This document shows positions 35,430 to 44,913 of a stretch of DNA of 64,000 nucleotides, piece by piece (the first letter of the stretch is position 1; each line of letters begins with the position of its first letter). The DNA comes from an uncultured Lachnospiraceae bacterium. GTDB lineage: Bacteria; Bacillota; Clostridia; Lachnospirales; Lachnospiraceae. The DNA is taken from contig CAJUNN010000001.1 of assembly GCA_910587955.1 (NCBI GenBank), positions 1 through 64,000 on the forward strand, written 5' to 3'. Under the pieces are notes generated by a model. It ran no database searches, was not told the origin of the DNA, and saw only the letters and a program-made list of their open reading frames with translations. A program made the position numbers and the translations under genes.

Positions 35430-36491
35430 ATGCGAGAACAACTGTTGAAAATATTAGAAAAATCCCCAGCTATTTATAATGTTTTGCTAGTATTAAAGTA
35501 TCGAAAAGATGTAGAGTTTATGACCTTAGTTAGGGGATTAAGGAAAAATTCGGAGCTTATTGAATTAAAAGAAAATGAGCAAGAAGGAGTTTTTGATGGA
35601 ATATTGTGCGATATTGAAATAGGAACGCCTCAAGAGGGATTTTTTGCATTGGTACGTTGGACTTTGGATGCGCTTTATTTTTGTGATTGTTTTGGTCTGC
35701 GGCCATTTGTCAGGTTTTCCAGTAACACATTATATTGGGATCCGATGCTAGATCCGGATATTAATCCGTTTGAGTATTATTTTGAACAGCCAGCGGGTTT
35801 AGATAAAAGAGCGTTAGAAAAGACAAAATCTTATATAAAATATTCATTACGTAATAGGTTAAAGGCTGAAAAATTGAATGGAGGGGTTACGTATCAGGTA
35901 TCGGAAGCCTATATAAATCAGATGGCGCAGATTATGAAAAAACACTTAAAATTTAATGAAAAAACACAAAAAATTATATCTGAGCAGCTGGAGGAAAGAG
36001 GTGTCCATCAAAATATATTAGGGGTTCATATTCGTGGAACGGATTATAAATCAAATTATAAAAATCATCCACAATACGTTCCTCCGGAAGTATATTATAA
36101 ATATATAGATAAGGCTTTGGAGAAGTATAAATTTGAAAAAATATATATAGCTACAGATGATAGGGATATTTTGAACATGTTTTTAGAACGGTATGGGCAG
36201 GACAGAGTGATATTTTCAAAGAATACATTTCGGAGTGTCGGGGTGCAAGGAGCCCATACAGCACAAAATGCCCAAAGGCAATACCATAGGTATTTGCTGG
36301 GAATGGAAGTTATCTGTGATATGTGTGCACTTTCATCATGTGGAGGACTGGTAAGCAGTTTGTCTCAGGTAAGTCTGATCAGCAGAATATATAAAAAAAG
36401 TAGAAATGAAAGTTATTTATTTGATAAAAGAATTGATACAGGAATAAATAGGAAGGGAAAAATATTTAAAGAAGTTAAAACTATCGTATGA
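35430..36491 (+). CDS. NodZ/FUT8-like fucosyltransferase-fold glycosyltransferase
   Basis: The 353-residue protein carries the motif GVHIRGTDY near residue 205, the HxRGTD donor-site signature shared by GT11, GT23 (NodZ/FUT8) and related fucosyltransferases. IYIATDDRDIL near 245 and a late SLSQVSLISRIYKK segment fit the same fold. No membrane helix is seen. Donor could be GDP-fucose, but no GDP-fucose pathway is in the window. The gene is AT-rich. The fold is likely; the sugar is uncertain. Confidence 0.7.
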   Translation: MREQLLKILEKSPAIYNVLLVLKYRKDVEFMTLVRGLRKNSELIELKENEQEGVFDGILCDIEIGTPQEGFFALVRWTLDALYFCDCFGLRPFVRFSSNTLYWDPMLDPDINPFEYYFEQPAGLDKRALEKTKSYIKYSLRNRLKAEKLNGGVTYQVSEAYINQMAQIMKKHLKFNEKTQKIISEQLEERGVHQNILGVHIRGTDYKSNYKNHPQYVPPEVYYKYIDKALEKYKFEKIYIATDDRDILNMFLERYGQDRVIFSKNTFRSVGVQGAHTAQNAQRQYHRYLLGMEVICDMCALSSCGGLVSSLSQVSLISRIYKKSRNESYLFDKRIDTGINRKGKIFKEVKTIV

Positions 36492-36513
36492 AATGTGAAG
36501 AGAGGAACATGGT

Positions 36514-38034
36514 GTGAACAGGAAAGTTATAGTATTAAAAAATAGCTTAATAGGCTTAATAAGCCAAGTGGTCACATTTGTTTTTGCGTTTATTACCAGA
36601 AGTTTATTTATACAGTATATAGGAATAGAATTGCTGGGCATAAATGGGACGTTTGCTTCGGCGTTAAATGCCTTATCTATAAGTGAGTTTGGGTTTCAAA
36701 CGGCAATTGTATATAGCCTTTACCAGCCAATTTATAAAAGAGATTTTAAGAAGGTTAATGATATTCTTAATATATTAAAAGTAGTTTACCGCTGTATAGG
36801 TGCTGTGATTGCTATAGGCTCTCTTTTATTACTTCCTTTTCTGAAGTATATGTTGGTTGGCATTGATTTGCCTGTGGGAAATATCTATTTGTATTTCCTT
36901 TTACAGGCGAGTGCTTCTGTAGGTACGTATTTATTTGCGTATAAGCGGACGCTGCTCTATGCAAATCAGAAAGAATACTTTTCTAAAATTATAGATGTAT
37001 TTGTAATCTGTTTGTTTAATGTTGCCCAGTGTATTACAATTTATAAATTTAAAAGTTATGAGCTTTATTTATTGCTAAAATTCGGACAAGCATTTGCATC
37101 TAATGTAATCATACATGTTTTTTGTACAAAGTTTTATCCATACTTACATAAAGATCAAATAGATAAGAAGATATTATTTGAAATCATTAAAAATGTAAAA
37201 AATATATTTTTGGGAAGAGTAGCCGGGTTTATATATAGTTCTACAGATAATATTATTATTTCAATGTTTATTAATACAGTCAGTGTAGGATACTATGGAA
37301 ACTATACAATCATAGTACTCAATATGAAAAATTTGGTGAATGGGCTGCTGGCTCCCATAACGCCTATAGTTGGAAATTATTTTGTAGAAGAGAATAGTAA
37401 TGTTAAAAGAGAAGATATATTGTTGTTATATACACATATACGTTTTTGGATTGCACTAATAATTATATGTCCTTTATTAGTTTTGATTGATGATTTTATT
37501 GTGATATGGTTAGGAGAAAAATATCTGCTTTCAACGTTATTGGCCATGTTGTTAGCAACTGATTTTTATATTCATATTGTTCATAGCGCTTTGCTGGACT
37601 ATATTAATGGTATGGGCTTGTTTGGATTTGAAAAATATATTGAGATGCAAGGGGCATTTAGCAATATTGTTTTTTCGATTATATTTGCTAAATTTATTGG
37701 TATAGAAGGTGTGCTGGTAGGAACTGTAATAAGCCAATGTTTATTTTGGTTAGGCCGCAGTATCGTTGTTTACTATAAGGGAATACAGTTAGGTAAAAAA
37801 CATTTCGGCTTATATTGGCTGCGCAATGTTTATTACAGTATAGTCTTTGTGGTTTGTGTAAGTGTATGTAGTATGTTATACTCCTGTGTAAATGGCGTTC
37901 CGTCTGTTAAAAAGTTTATTTTCGGAGGGCTTCTGTGTGTAGGCTGTAGTATAATATTAGGTATATGTATGCTTTTTAAATTCAAGGAACAGCAAAAACT
38001 GTACAGCCTGATAAAGAATTTAATTAAAAAATGA
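36514..38034 (+). CDS. wzx: Wzx-type polysaccharide flippase (MOP superfamily)
   Basis: The 506-residue protein has about twelve to fourteen membrane helices and the polysaccharide-synthesis flippase pattern: FITRSLFIQYIGIELLGINGTFASAL near the start, STDNIIISMFINTVSVGYYGNY near residue 245 and ITPIVGNYF near 290. It should move undecaprenyl-diphosphate-linked repeat units outward for the Wzy polymerase. The GTG start follows GAAGAGAGGAAC. The gene is distinctly AT-rich. It is the only Wzx in the window; the ABC flippase at 1463 is unrelated. Confidence 0.87.
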   Translation: MNRKVIVLKNSLIGLISQVVTFVFAFITRSLFIQYIGIELLGINGTFASALNALSISEFGFQTAIVYSLYQPIYKRDFKKVNDILNILKVVYRCIGAVIAIGSLLLLPFLKYMLVGIDLPVGNIYLYFLLQASASVGTYLFAYKRTLLYANQKEYFSKIIDVFVICLFNVAQCITIYKFKSYELYLLLKFGQAFASNVIIHVFCTKFYPYLHKDQIDKKILFEIIKNVKNIFLGRVAGFIYSSTDNIIISMFINTVSVGYYGNYTIIVLNMKNLVNGLLAPITPIVGNYFVEENSNVKREDILLLYTHIRFWIALIIICPLLVLIDDFIVIWLGEKYLLSTLLAMLLATDFYIHIVHSALLDYINGMGLFGFEKYIEMQGAFSNIVFSIIFAKFIGIEGVLVGTVISQCLFWLGRSIVVYYKGIQLGKKHFGLYWLRNVYYSIVFVVCVSVCSMLYSCVNGVPSVKKFIFGGLLCVGCSIILGICMLFKFKEQQKLYSLIKNLIKK

Positions 38035-38068
38035 AAATATAAATACCAAAATCAAGGACGATGAAGAA

Positions 38069-39664
38069 ATGTTAAAGAATTTTTACCGAAAATTATGCAA
38101 AGAAAATGGGTGCCCTTTTATCATGCTGCTATTTTTGCTGTTAATAGTGGCTATGATTTCCTTAAAAGCAAATTACCAGATGGATGAAACCTGCAGCTAC
38201 ACGTTTGCGAATAATGTTGGGAGCGGTACGGTTCTTTTTGAAGATGGAGTCAGGTACGAACCTTCTTCTGCGGTATTTATGAAAGCTTTTGCAGTAGACA
38301 ACGAAGAGCGTTTTAATTATGCGAATGTTTGGCTGAATCAGGCAAGAGATGTTCATCCGCCGTTTTATCATGCTTTACTCCATACGATATGTTCATTTTT
38401 CCCTGGGACGGTATCTTTTTGGTATGCAGGTGTTATAAATATTATATTTTCCTTAGCAACTCTTTTGGTCGTATACAAATTGTTTGAGCTTCTTCTGGAA
38501 AATCATCTGCTCTGCAATCTCTTTTCACTTGCGTATGTGCTTGTATCAGGGATTTTGATTCCGACTGCCTTTTTAAGGATGTATGTAATGGCAATGTTTT
38601 GGGTTACGTTGCTTTCCTATTTATTTGTAAAAGAAACAGGAAAGGCTCATAGCGGCTGGAGATTTTATGTGTCGATTTCCATGGTCACGATTGCAGGTGC
38701 ATTGACACACTATTATTGTATCGTATTCGCAGTTGGGATTTCCTGTGTTTATGGATGTTATTTATTGGGATATAAACGCTGGAAAGATGTGTTCGTATTT
38801 TGCGGAACGATGCTTTTAGTTAGCGGGGGTGGTGCATACCTTATTTTTCCCTCTATGATAGAACGCTTGTTTTTTGGAGGAAGAGGCAGCGAGGCACTTC
38901 ACAATTTTTCTAATCTTTTCGATTATAGTGAACGACTGAAGATATTTTTTGCATACGTGAATGATCAATTATTTGGAGGGATGATTGGATATATTTTCCT
39001 GGGTTTTATACTGGGAGGTTTATTGTTGGTTATTAAAAACATAAAAATTAGTAAAAAGAAAATCTGTAAGAATGTTTTTATGAAATATTTGGTTCTTGTG
39101 ATTCCAACTATTTTATGTTTTTTAATTATTTCAAAGATAGCAGCTTATGCAATAGAGAGGTATATTTATCCTATTTATGCTGTGACGTTTGTTTGGGTCC
39201 TATGTGTTCTATTTGAAGTCTTTGATAGAGTATTTGTTGAAAAAATTTTGAGCAAAAAGTGTTCGGGTTTGATTATATGTCTAGTACTGTTTATGGTTGT
39301 GATTGGAAGTTGGAAAAGCCGTGGCTGGGTTTATCTGGAAAGACAGTCTTATAGCTTGTTTGAAAAAGCTTCCAGTTATTCAGGGTTAGATTGCCTTTGC
39401 ATTTATAATAGAGCATATGAGGTACAACCTAGCTTTTTAGAAGCTTCCCGCTACAAAAGCATAACATTTATCCAAAAAGATAAGATGGAAACACTCTCTG
39501 ATTTAGATATCTTATCTCAAAATGAAATTATTTTATTGGTTGTGGAAGAATTTAATGACAATAAAGAAGATTATGTAAAAAAAATTATAGAGAAAAACAG
39601 TACATTAAGTAAATATGAAGTAGTAGGCACTTATGGCTATGGTACAAGTTATTATCTGTATTAG
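38069..39664 (+). CDS. GT39-like (PMT/ArnT fold) membrane glycosyltransferase
   Basis: The 531-residue GT-C protein has about ten membrane helices. MDETCSYTFANN near residue 36 provides the acidic residues usual in the first outer loop, and DVHPPFYHALLHTICSF near residue 95 is the second conserved site. Such enzymes use polyprenyl-phosphate sugars outside the membrane. The protein at 53893 is a paralogue sharing the DVHPP-x-Y block and topology, so the two probably add the same or similar sugar to different acceptors. Donor and acceptor are unknown. Confidence 0.8.
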   Translation: MLKNFYRKLCKENGCPFIMLLFLLLIVAMISLKANYQMDETCSYTFANNVGSGTVLFEDGVRYEPSSAVFMKAFAVDNEERFNYANVWLNQARDVHPPFYHALLHTICSFFPGTVSFWYAGVINIIFSLATLLVVYKLFELLLENHLLCNLFSLAYVLVSGILIPTAFLRMYVMAMFWVTLLSYLFVKETGKAHSGWRFYVSISMVTIAGALTHYYCIVFAVGISCVYGCYLLGYKRWKDVFVFCGTMLLVSGGGAYLIFPSMIERLFFGGRGSEALHNFSNLFDYSERLKIFFAYVNDQLFGGMIGYIFLGFILGGLLLVIKNIKISKKKICKNVFMKYLVLVIPTILCFLIISKIAAYAIERYIYPIYAVTFVWVLCVLFEVFDRVFVEKILSKKCSGLIICLVLFMVVIGSWKSRGWVYLERQSYSLFEKASSYSGLDCLCIYNRAYEVQPSFLEASRYKSITFIQKDKMETLSDLDILSQNEIILLVVEEFNDNKEDYVKKIIEKNSTLSKYEVVGTYGYGTSYYLY

Positions 39665-39712
39665 CATATGGGAAAAATGAGACTTACTTTTTAGCAGAGA
39701 GAGGAAGGGCTT

Positions 39713-40951
39713 ATGAAGATTGCCGTAGCAGGCATGGGCTATGTCGGATTGTCAAATGCGATTTTGCTTGCCCAGCATAATGAGGTTTACGTTGTAGATA
39801 TTTTGCCTGAAAAAATCAGGTTGTTGAATGACAGAAGATCACCGATCGTAGATACAGAGATTGAAAAATATTTAAAAGAGAAAAAACTTCAGCTTTTTGC
39901 GATGACAGATGCAAAAGCCGCTTATGCAGTTGCTGATTTTGTGATTATTGCAACGCCAACCAATTATGATGCTGGGAAAAATTTTTTTGATACATCTTCT
40001 GTGGAGCGTGTAATAGAACTTGTTTTACAAGTAAATCAAGATGCAATTATTGTGATTAAGTCTACGGTTCCAGTGGGATATACAAGTTTGATTGGAGAAA
40101 AATATCACACAAAGAATATTTTATTTTCCCCGGAATTTTTGAGGGAGGGGAGAGCGCTTTATGATAACCTGTATCCCTCTAGAATTATTGTTGGAACTGA
40201 CTTGCGAAATAGAGAATTGGTAGATAAGGCCCATCAATTTGCAGCGCTTTTGGAGCATGGCGCTAAGAAAGAAAATATTGATATTTTAATTACTGGTTTT
40301 ACAGAAGCGGAAGCGGTAAAACTTTTTGCAAATACATTTTTAGCTTTGAGAGTTGCCTTTTTTAATGAACTGGATACTTATGCGGAGATGCGGGGATTGA
40401 ATACGAAACAGATTATCCAGGGAGTGTGTTTAGATCCGAGGATTGGGGATTATTACAATAATCCTTCTTTCGGATACGGCGGATATTGTCTTCCGAAAGA
40501 TACGAAGCAGCTGCTTGCAAATTATGCGGATGTTCCCGAGAGACTGATAGAGGCGATAGTGGAGGCAAATAGAACCAGGAAAGATTTTATTGCAGATCGA
40601 GTGCTTCAGAAAGCCGGTTATTATGGTTATGGAGCAGATAATGAATATAGTGAGAATATGGAGAAAACGGTAACGGTAGGCGTATACCGGCTGACTATGA
40701 AAGCGGACAGTGATAATTTCCGCCAGAGCAGCATTCAAGGTGTTATGAAACGGATTAAGGCAAAAGGGGCTGTAGTAATTATTTATGAACCGACATTAGA
40801 GCAGGGAAGCACTTTTTTGGGAAGTAAAGTAGTCAATGATTTAGAGGAGTTTAAAACAATCAGTGATGCAATTATTGCTAATAGATATGATAACTGTTTA
40901 TCGGATGTGAAGGAGAAGGTATACACCAGAGATATTTTTATGCGGGATTGA
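39713..40951 (+). CDS. ugd: UDP-glucose 6-dehydrogenase family
   Basis: The 412-residue enzyme has an N-terminal Rossmann loop (KIAVAGMGYVGLSNA), KSTVPVGYT, SPEFLREGRALYDNLYPSRIIVG and the catalytic cysteine in GGYCLPKDTKQL near residue 259. It oxidises UDP-glucose to UDP-glucuronate with two NAD+. UDP-ManNAc, made by the epimerase at 21022, is another possible substrate of this superfamily, but SPEFLREG fits Ugd best. AGAGGAAGG stands before the ATG. It supplies an acidic sugar for the polymer. Confidence 0.88.
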   Translation: MKIAVAGMGYVGLSNAILLAQHNEVYVVDILPEKIRLLNDRRSPIVDTEIEKYLKEKKLQLFAMTDAKAAYAVADFVIIATPTNYDAGKNFFDTSSVERVIELVLQVNQDAIIVIKSTVPVGYTSLIGEKYHTKNILFSPEFLREGRALYDNLYPSRIIVGTDLRNRELVDKAHQFAALLEHGAKKENIDILITGFTEAEAVKLFANTFLALRVAFFNELDTYAEMRGLNTKQIIQGVCLDPRIGDYYNNPSFGYGGYCLPKDTKQLLANYADVPERLIEAIVEANRTRKDFIADRVLQKAGYYGYGADNEYSENMEKTVTVGVYRLTMKADSDNFRQSSIQGVMKRIKAKGAVVIIYEPTLEQGSTFLGSKVVNDLEEFKTISDAIIANRYDNCLSDVKEKVYTRDIFMRD

Positions 40952-40987
40952 AAGAGAATGCGTAAATGATTTGAAAGGAAAAGGGTT

Positions 40988-41794
40988 GTGGGAAAAACAA
41001 TAGATTTTGATGAAGCCAGGAGGCTGGAACTGAATCTCCTTGTAAAATTTGCAGAATTTTGTGAGAAAGAAAATCTGCGGTATTATCTGGCATATGGAAC
41101 CTTGATAGGCGCTGTCAGGCACAAGGGCTTTATACCGTGGGATAATGATATAGATGTTGTAATGCCCAGGCCCGATTACAGCAGATTTTTGAAGAAGGTT
41201 CAGGAATGCCCCATAGATGATTACATTGAGGCTTTGGATTATCATAAGGTGCGTACATTTCCCTTTATTAAGCTCATAGATAATCGGACAAGAATGAAAG
41301 AGCATTTTCTTGTTACAGAGGAGAACTTGGGGATTTATATTGATATCTTTCCGTTGGATGGTTTACCAAATGAAAGGAAAATACGGCGCAAGTTATTTAG
41401 AAAGGCGGCTTTTTTAATGAAATTATATGCGTTTGCCAACTATCGGTTTAATACGGGGGCAAATGCAAGGAAAAAGTTGATAAAGAATCTTCTCTATCCA
41501 TTTTCCAGACTGGTGCCCAGTTATAAGATTTGTGAGAAATTGGATGATTTGTGTAAAGCTTATGATTATGATAATTCGAGTACGGTTGCTGAGATTATTT
41601 GGGGCTTTGGTGAAAGAGAGACTATATCGAAAGAGTGTTTTCAAAGTGCCTATGGTGAATTTGAGGGATACGCTTTTTGTATCCCTCAAGGGTTTGATCA
41701 GTTTCTGAAACAGTGCTATGGGGAATATATGGAACTTCCTCCGGAAGAGGAACGTATGACCCATCGTTTTGAGGCGGAATGGAAGGATGAGTAG
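40988..41794 (+). CDS. licD: LicD-family phosphocholine (or phospho-sugar) transferase
   Basis: The 268-residue protein has the LicD core: YLAYGTLIGAVRHKGFIPWDNDIDVVMPR near residues 36-64, with the paired aspartates of the nucleotidyltransferase-like fold (DNDIDV), and IYIDIFPLDGLP near 118. LicD enzymes move phosphocholine from CDP-choline to a sugar. The choline kinase, cytidylyltransferase and choline carrier at 26032-30076 make phosphocholine the natural substrate, though some LicD relatives transfer ribitol-phosphate or sugar-phosphate. GTG start; eight-base overlap with the next gene. Confidence 0.87.
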   Translation: MGKTIDFDEARRLELNLLVKFAEFCEKENLRYYLAYGTLIGAVRHKGFIPWDNDIDVVMPRPDYSRFLKKVQECPIDDYIEALDYHKVRTFPFIKLIDNRTRMKEHFLVTEENLGIYIDIFPLDGLPNERKIRRKLFRKAAFLMKLYAFANYRFNTGANARKKLIKNLLYPFSRLVPSYKICEKLDDLCKAYDYDNSSTVAEIIWGFGERETISKECFQSAYGEFEGYAFCIPQGFDQFLKQCYGEYMELPPEEERMTHRFEAEWKDE

Positions 41795-42545
41795 AGACGG
41801 AGTGATAAAACAGAAGATTCCAATATGCGAAATTCTGGGCGTTCGGATCGCGGCAATTCATATGGAAAAGGCCCTTACCTATATTCAAAATAATCTGAAG
41901 ACTTTGAGTGGGCGGTATATCTGCATTTCGAATGTCCATACTACAGTGATGAGTTATGAGGATGCGGAGTATTGCAGAATTCAGAATGAAGCGGCTCTGG
42001 CGCTTCCGGACGGAAAGCCTCTTTCTGTTATTTGTAGAAAACGGGGATTTTTGAATGCGGATCGGGTGACAGGGCCGGATTTGATGGGGGAAATTTTCTG
42101 TTGCTCATCAGAAAGGGGATATACACACTATTTTTATGGCAGTACTCCGGAGACGTTGAAATTGCTGCGGGAAAGGCTGGTGTCGGAATACGGGCTTTCC
42201 ATAGCAGGCATGTATTCGCCGCCTTTCCGGGAGTTGACAGAGGAAGAAGATAAGGCGGTAATTGAAGAAATAAACAAGGTAGGAGCGGATTTTGTATGGG
42301 TGTCTTTGGGAGCGCCCAAGCAGGAGCGTTGGATGCACGCACATCAGGGGAAAGTCCGGGGGTTGATGATTGGGATTGGCGCAGGCGCGGATTATTTTGC
42401 CGGTAATATTAAACGTGCGCCGATGTGGATGCAGAAATGCAGTCTGGAATGGTTATATCGGCTTTTTCAGGAGCCAAGACGGCTTTTTAAAAGATATTTT
42501 GTGACTAACACAAAATTTCTATGGCTGATGGCCAGAGGAAAGTAG
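41787..42545 (+). CDS. WecG/TagA/CpsF-family glycosyltransferase (GT26)
   Basis: The 252-residue protein matches GT26: ISNVHTTVMSYED, LALPDGKPLSVICRKRG, RVTGPDLM near residue 90, FYGSTPETL and WVSLGAPKQERWM near 170. TagA uses UDP-ManNAc on undecaprenyl-PP-GlcNAc, and an MnaA epimerase at 21022 could provide that donor; other members use glucose or ManNAcA. The ATG at 41787 with GAGGCGG nine bases before is chosen; an upstream TTG lacks a site. It works on the cytoplasmic membrane face. Confidence 0.87.
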   Translation: MSRDGVIKQKIPICEILGVRIAAIHMEKALTYIQNNLKTLSGRYICISNVHTTVMSYEDAEYCRIQNEAALALPDGKPLSVICRKRGFLNADRVTGPDLMGEIFCCSSERGYTHYFYGSTPETLKLLRERLVSEYGLSIAGMYSPPFRELTEEEDKAVIEEINKVGADFVWVSLGAPKQERWMHAHQGKVRGLMIGIGAGADYFAGNIKRAPMWMQKCSLEWLYRLFQEPRRLFKRYFVTNTKFLWLMARGK

Positions 42546-42555
42546 AGAGGCGGAT

Positions 42556-43542
42556 ATGATAAAGGTAAGTGTTGTAGTGCCTGTATACAATGTAGAAAAA
42601 TATTTGGAGAGATGCCTGGAGACGCTGGTCAACCAGACCTTGGAAGAGCTTGAAATTATTATAGTGAATGACGGAAGCACAGATGACTCTCTCAAAATTA
42701 TTGAAAAGTATGTATTGGAATATCCAGGTAAGATCCATGCTTTTTGTAAAGAAAACGGCGGCTTATCGGATGCCCGTAATTATGGGATGCGTTTTTGCAA
42801 AGGGGAGTATGTCGGGTTTATTGATGCGGATGATTATGTAGAAAAAGAGATGTTTGAAGAGCTTTATAAAAAAGCCAAGGATGAAAAGTGTGATGTTGTC
42901 ATCTGTGATTATATAAAGGAATATATTTCCGCACAAGAGGTGGTTAAAGCATGCCAATATTCTTCTCCTAAAAGTATGTTTATAGGAGGACTGGCAGCTG
43001 CATGGAATAAAATTTACAGACGTGAATTGGTAGAAAAAGCAGGATTGCAATTTCCCAAAGGACTTATTTATGAAGACACAGAGTTTTTTTGCTGCCTTAT
43101 TCCACATATAAGAAGATGTGGATATGTAGGGATGCCGTTTGTACATTATGTACAGAGGAGAGATTCTATTGCAAACAGTCAGGGGGATAAGATTGCAATG
43201 ATCTTTTCTGTTTTTGACAATATTATTTCTTATTATAAAAGAAAGGAATGGTATAAGGAATATTCCCAGGAAATAGAATATTTTTCCGTACGGGTTTTGT
43301 TTGGGAGTTCTATGGAGCGTATATGTCGATGCAAAGATGCCGGCTTGAGAAAGAAATTGCTTTATCAAACGTGGGATTATAGCCAAGAGCGTTTCCCCGG
43401 ATGGAAAAGAAACGGTTATTTAAGAGATTTGTCAGATACACGTAATTTATATATGAAAGTGATAAATAGATATAATATTGTTCTTTTGGGAACGGTTTTG
43501 CGCAGATACTTTATATTAAAAGAAAAAAAGTTATTTAGATAA
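42556..43542 (+). CDS. Family 2 glycosyltransferase
   Basis: The 328-residue GT-A enzyme has the standard GT2 opening (VSVVVPVYNVEKYLERCLETLVNQT), VNDGSTDDS, ENGGLSDARNYG and the metal-binding D-x-D region FIDADDY near residue 95. YEDTEFF later fits the acceptor-side acid. No membrane helix is visible. It extends the lipid-linked repeat unit in the cytoplasm. The sugar it adds cannot be predicted from sequence alone. Confidence 0.88.
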   Translation: MIKVSVVVPVYNVEKYLERCLETLVNQTLEELEIIIVNDGSTDDSLKIIEKYVLEYPGKIHAFCKENGGLSDARNYGMRFCKGEYVGFIDADDYVEKEMFEELYKKAKDEKCDVVICDYIKEYISAQEVVKACQYSSPKSMFIGGLAAAWNKIYRRELVEKAGLQFPKGLIYEDTEFFCCLIPHIRRCGYVGMPFVHYVQRRDSIANSQGDKIAMIFSVFDNIISYYKRKEWYKEYSQEIEYFSVRVLFGSSMERICRCKDAGLRKKLLYQTWDYSQERFPGWKRNGYLRDLSDTRNLYMKVINRYNIVLLGTVLRRYFILKEKKLFR

Positions 43543-43565
43543 AAATTTGAGGAGAAAGCTGTTTT

Positions 43566-44621
43566 ATGAAAATACTATTTGTGGATGATATGCTGTGGGG
43601 CCATCACATACCATATTTGAAGGCATTAGCAGACAGCCATTTTTATGAGAGTGTTGTTTTGATTCCGGAAAAGGTTCCGGGGCTGGCGGCTGAACAGATT
43701 GTTTGTGAAAAATTGTCATTTGATACGAAAAAAATCTCAGATTATATGGAATGTATAAATTTCATTGAGAATCAGGCACAAAAAAAGAAAGCAGATATTA
43801 TTCATTTTTTAAATGGAGATAAGATTATGCGCTATTTTGGGCTTGGAATGGGGCGCTTGTCGCGAAATTGGAGCGTAGTAATTACTTTCCACCATTTTTT
43901 TTCAGGATTCTTAAGAAAGATAAGCTATCAGATGATGTCTGTACACAGAATGGTGGTAGTTCACACAGATTGCTTTTATATAAAAATGAAGCATTACCAT
44001 ATTGGCGGTGTAAGTCAAATTGAGTATCCGGGTTTTTTGCAGAAGAAAAAGCCAAATATGAAACATTCAGAAATCCCAATGATTGGAATGTATGGAGCCA
44101 CTCGTTATGAAAAAGGAGTGGATATTTTGCTGGAAGCGTTAAAAAAAGTAAAGGCACCTTTTCGGTTGAGGATTGCGGGAATGGAGGGAGATTTTCTCCA
44201 GCCGGAAATTGAAAAAATGTGTGCGTCTTATAAGGATAAGGTTTTTCTTGATATGCGTTTTCTCACGGAAGAAGAACTTGAGGATTACTGGAATCATACG
44301 GATTTGGTAGTGCTTCCGTATCGAATCAATTTTGATGGAGCAAGCGGCCAACTGACAGAAGGGGTGAGCCGTGGACTGCCGATTATAGGACCATCTCACG
44401 GGAGTTTAGGTGATATGATTCAAAGAAATCATTTAGGCAGGGTCTTTCAAACAGAGAATGTAGATGATTTGGCTAAGGTAATTGAAGAGGTGCTGAAAAG
44501 TGGTTTTTCTTACGACGACGTGGCAAAAGAATATCAAAAGCGCATAGGTCCGGAGAGGTTTTGCGAAAAATACTATGATTTGTATAGAAAGGTTAACGTA
44601 GGGAATACAAAGTTGACATAA
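43566..44621 (+). CDS. Family 4-type glycosyltransferase
   Basis: The 351-residue GT-B enzyme has a Rossmann-like N-terminal half and the GT4 C-terminal pattern: IPMIGMYGATRYEKGVDILLEALKKV near residue 175 and VVLPYRINFDGASGQLTEGVSRGLPII near 258, where the usual E-x7-E pattern is loosened (the first acid is replaced by D). It is the last gene of region C. Its final codons contain the -35 box of the next unit's promoter. Donor and acceptor are unknown. Confidence 0.82.
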   Translation: MKILFVDDMLWGHHIPYLKALADSHFYESVVLIPEKVPGLAAEQIVCEKLSFDTKKISDYMECINFIENQAQKKKADIIHFLNGDKIMRYFGLGMGRLSRNWSVVITFHHFFSGFLRKISYQMMSVHRMVVVHTDCFYIKMKHYHIGGVSQIEYPGFLQKKKPNMKHSEIPMIGMYGATRYEKGVDILLEALKKVKAPFRLRIAGMEGDFLQPEIEKMCASYKDKVFLDMRFLTEEELEDYWNHTDLVVLPYRINFDGASGQLTEGVSRGLPIIGPSHGSLGDMIQRNHLGRVFQTENVDDLAKVIEEVLKSGFSYDDVAKEYQKRIGPERFCEKYYDLYRKVNVGNTKLT

Positions 44622-44641
44622 AAGGAGGACAATGTTATAAT
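44613..44641 (+). promoter_or_regulatory. Perfect-consensus promoter for the small autonomous unit
   Basis: TTGACA (44613-44618), exactly 17 bases, and TATAAT (44636-44641) match the housekeeping consensus at every base. It overlaps the stop of the upstream transferase. Transcription would start near 44648, giving a leader of about 115 bases before the ATG at 44764. It is the only fully consensus promoter I found in the window. Confidence 0.88.
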
Positions 44642-44763
44642 GTTCATGATAGGAAATATAGCGATAAAAGTGAACGATAAATTACAGAAATACCAAAGTT
44701 CTAAATTAGCTCTGCGGCATATTGTAATTTAAGGAAGTATCTTGTGTGACGGAAGGAGAATAT

Positions 44764-44913
44764 ATGAAGATGCAATCAATACGTAAAGATTTGGAGAGCA
44801 ATGTGATGGACGAAAAGGATTTTTTGTGGGATGAAAAATGTATAGAACATTTATTCGGGGGGAGAAAAAATGTTTGCACGAAAGAGAAAAGAACAGGAGA
44901 ACACAGGAAATGA
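44764..44913 (+). CDS. Possible 49-residue peptide at the head of the small unit
   Basis: A 49-codon frame starts at ATG 44764 after a strong GGAAGGAGAA ribosome site and ends by overlapping the next gene by 44 bases. The peptide is charged, with no signal peptide, and contains LFGG at residues 30-33. The glycine pair is encoded by the ribosome site of the following gene, so its likeness to a double-glycine leader may be accidental. It may be a real peptide or only a leader coupling translation to the next gene. No family recognised. Confidence 0.4.
   Translation: MKMQSIRKDLESNVMDEKDFLWDEKCIEHLFGGRKNVCTKEKRTGEHRK

Noticed and set aside
44640..44732. A 30-codon frame after AAGGAGG
   Set aside because: Its start overlaps the -10 box of the consensus promoter, upstream of the predicted transcript start, so the AAGGAGG is inside the promoter spacer.
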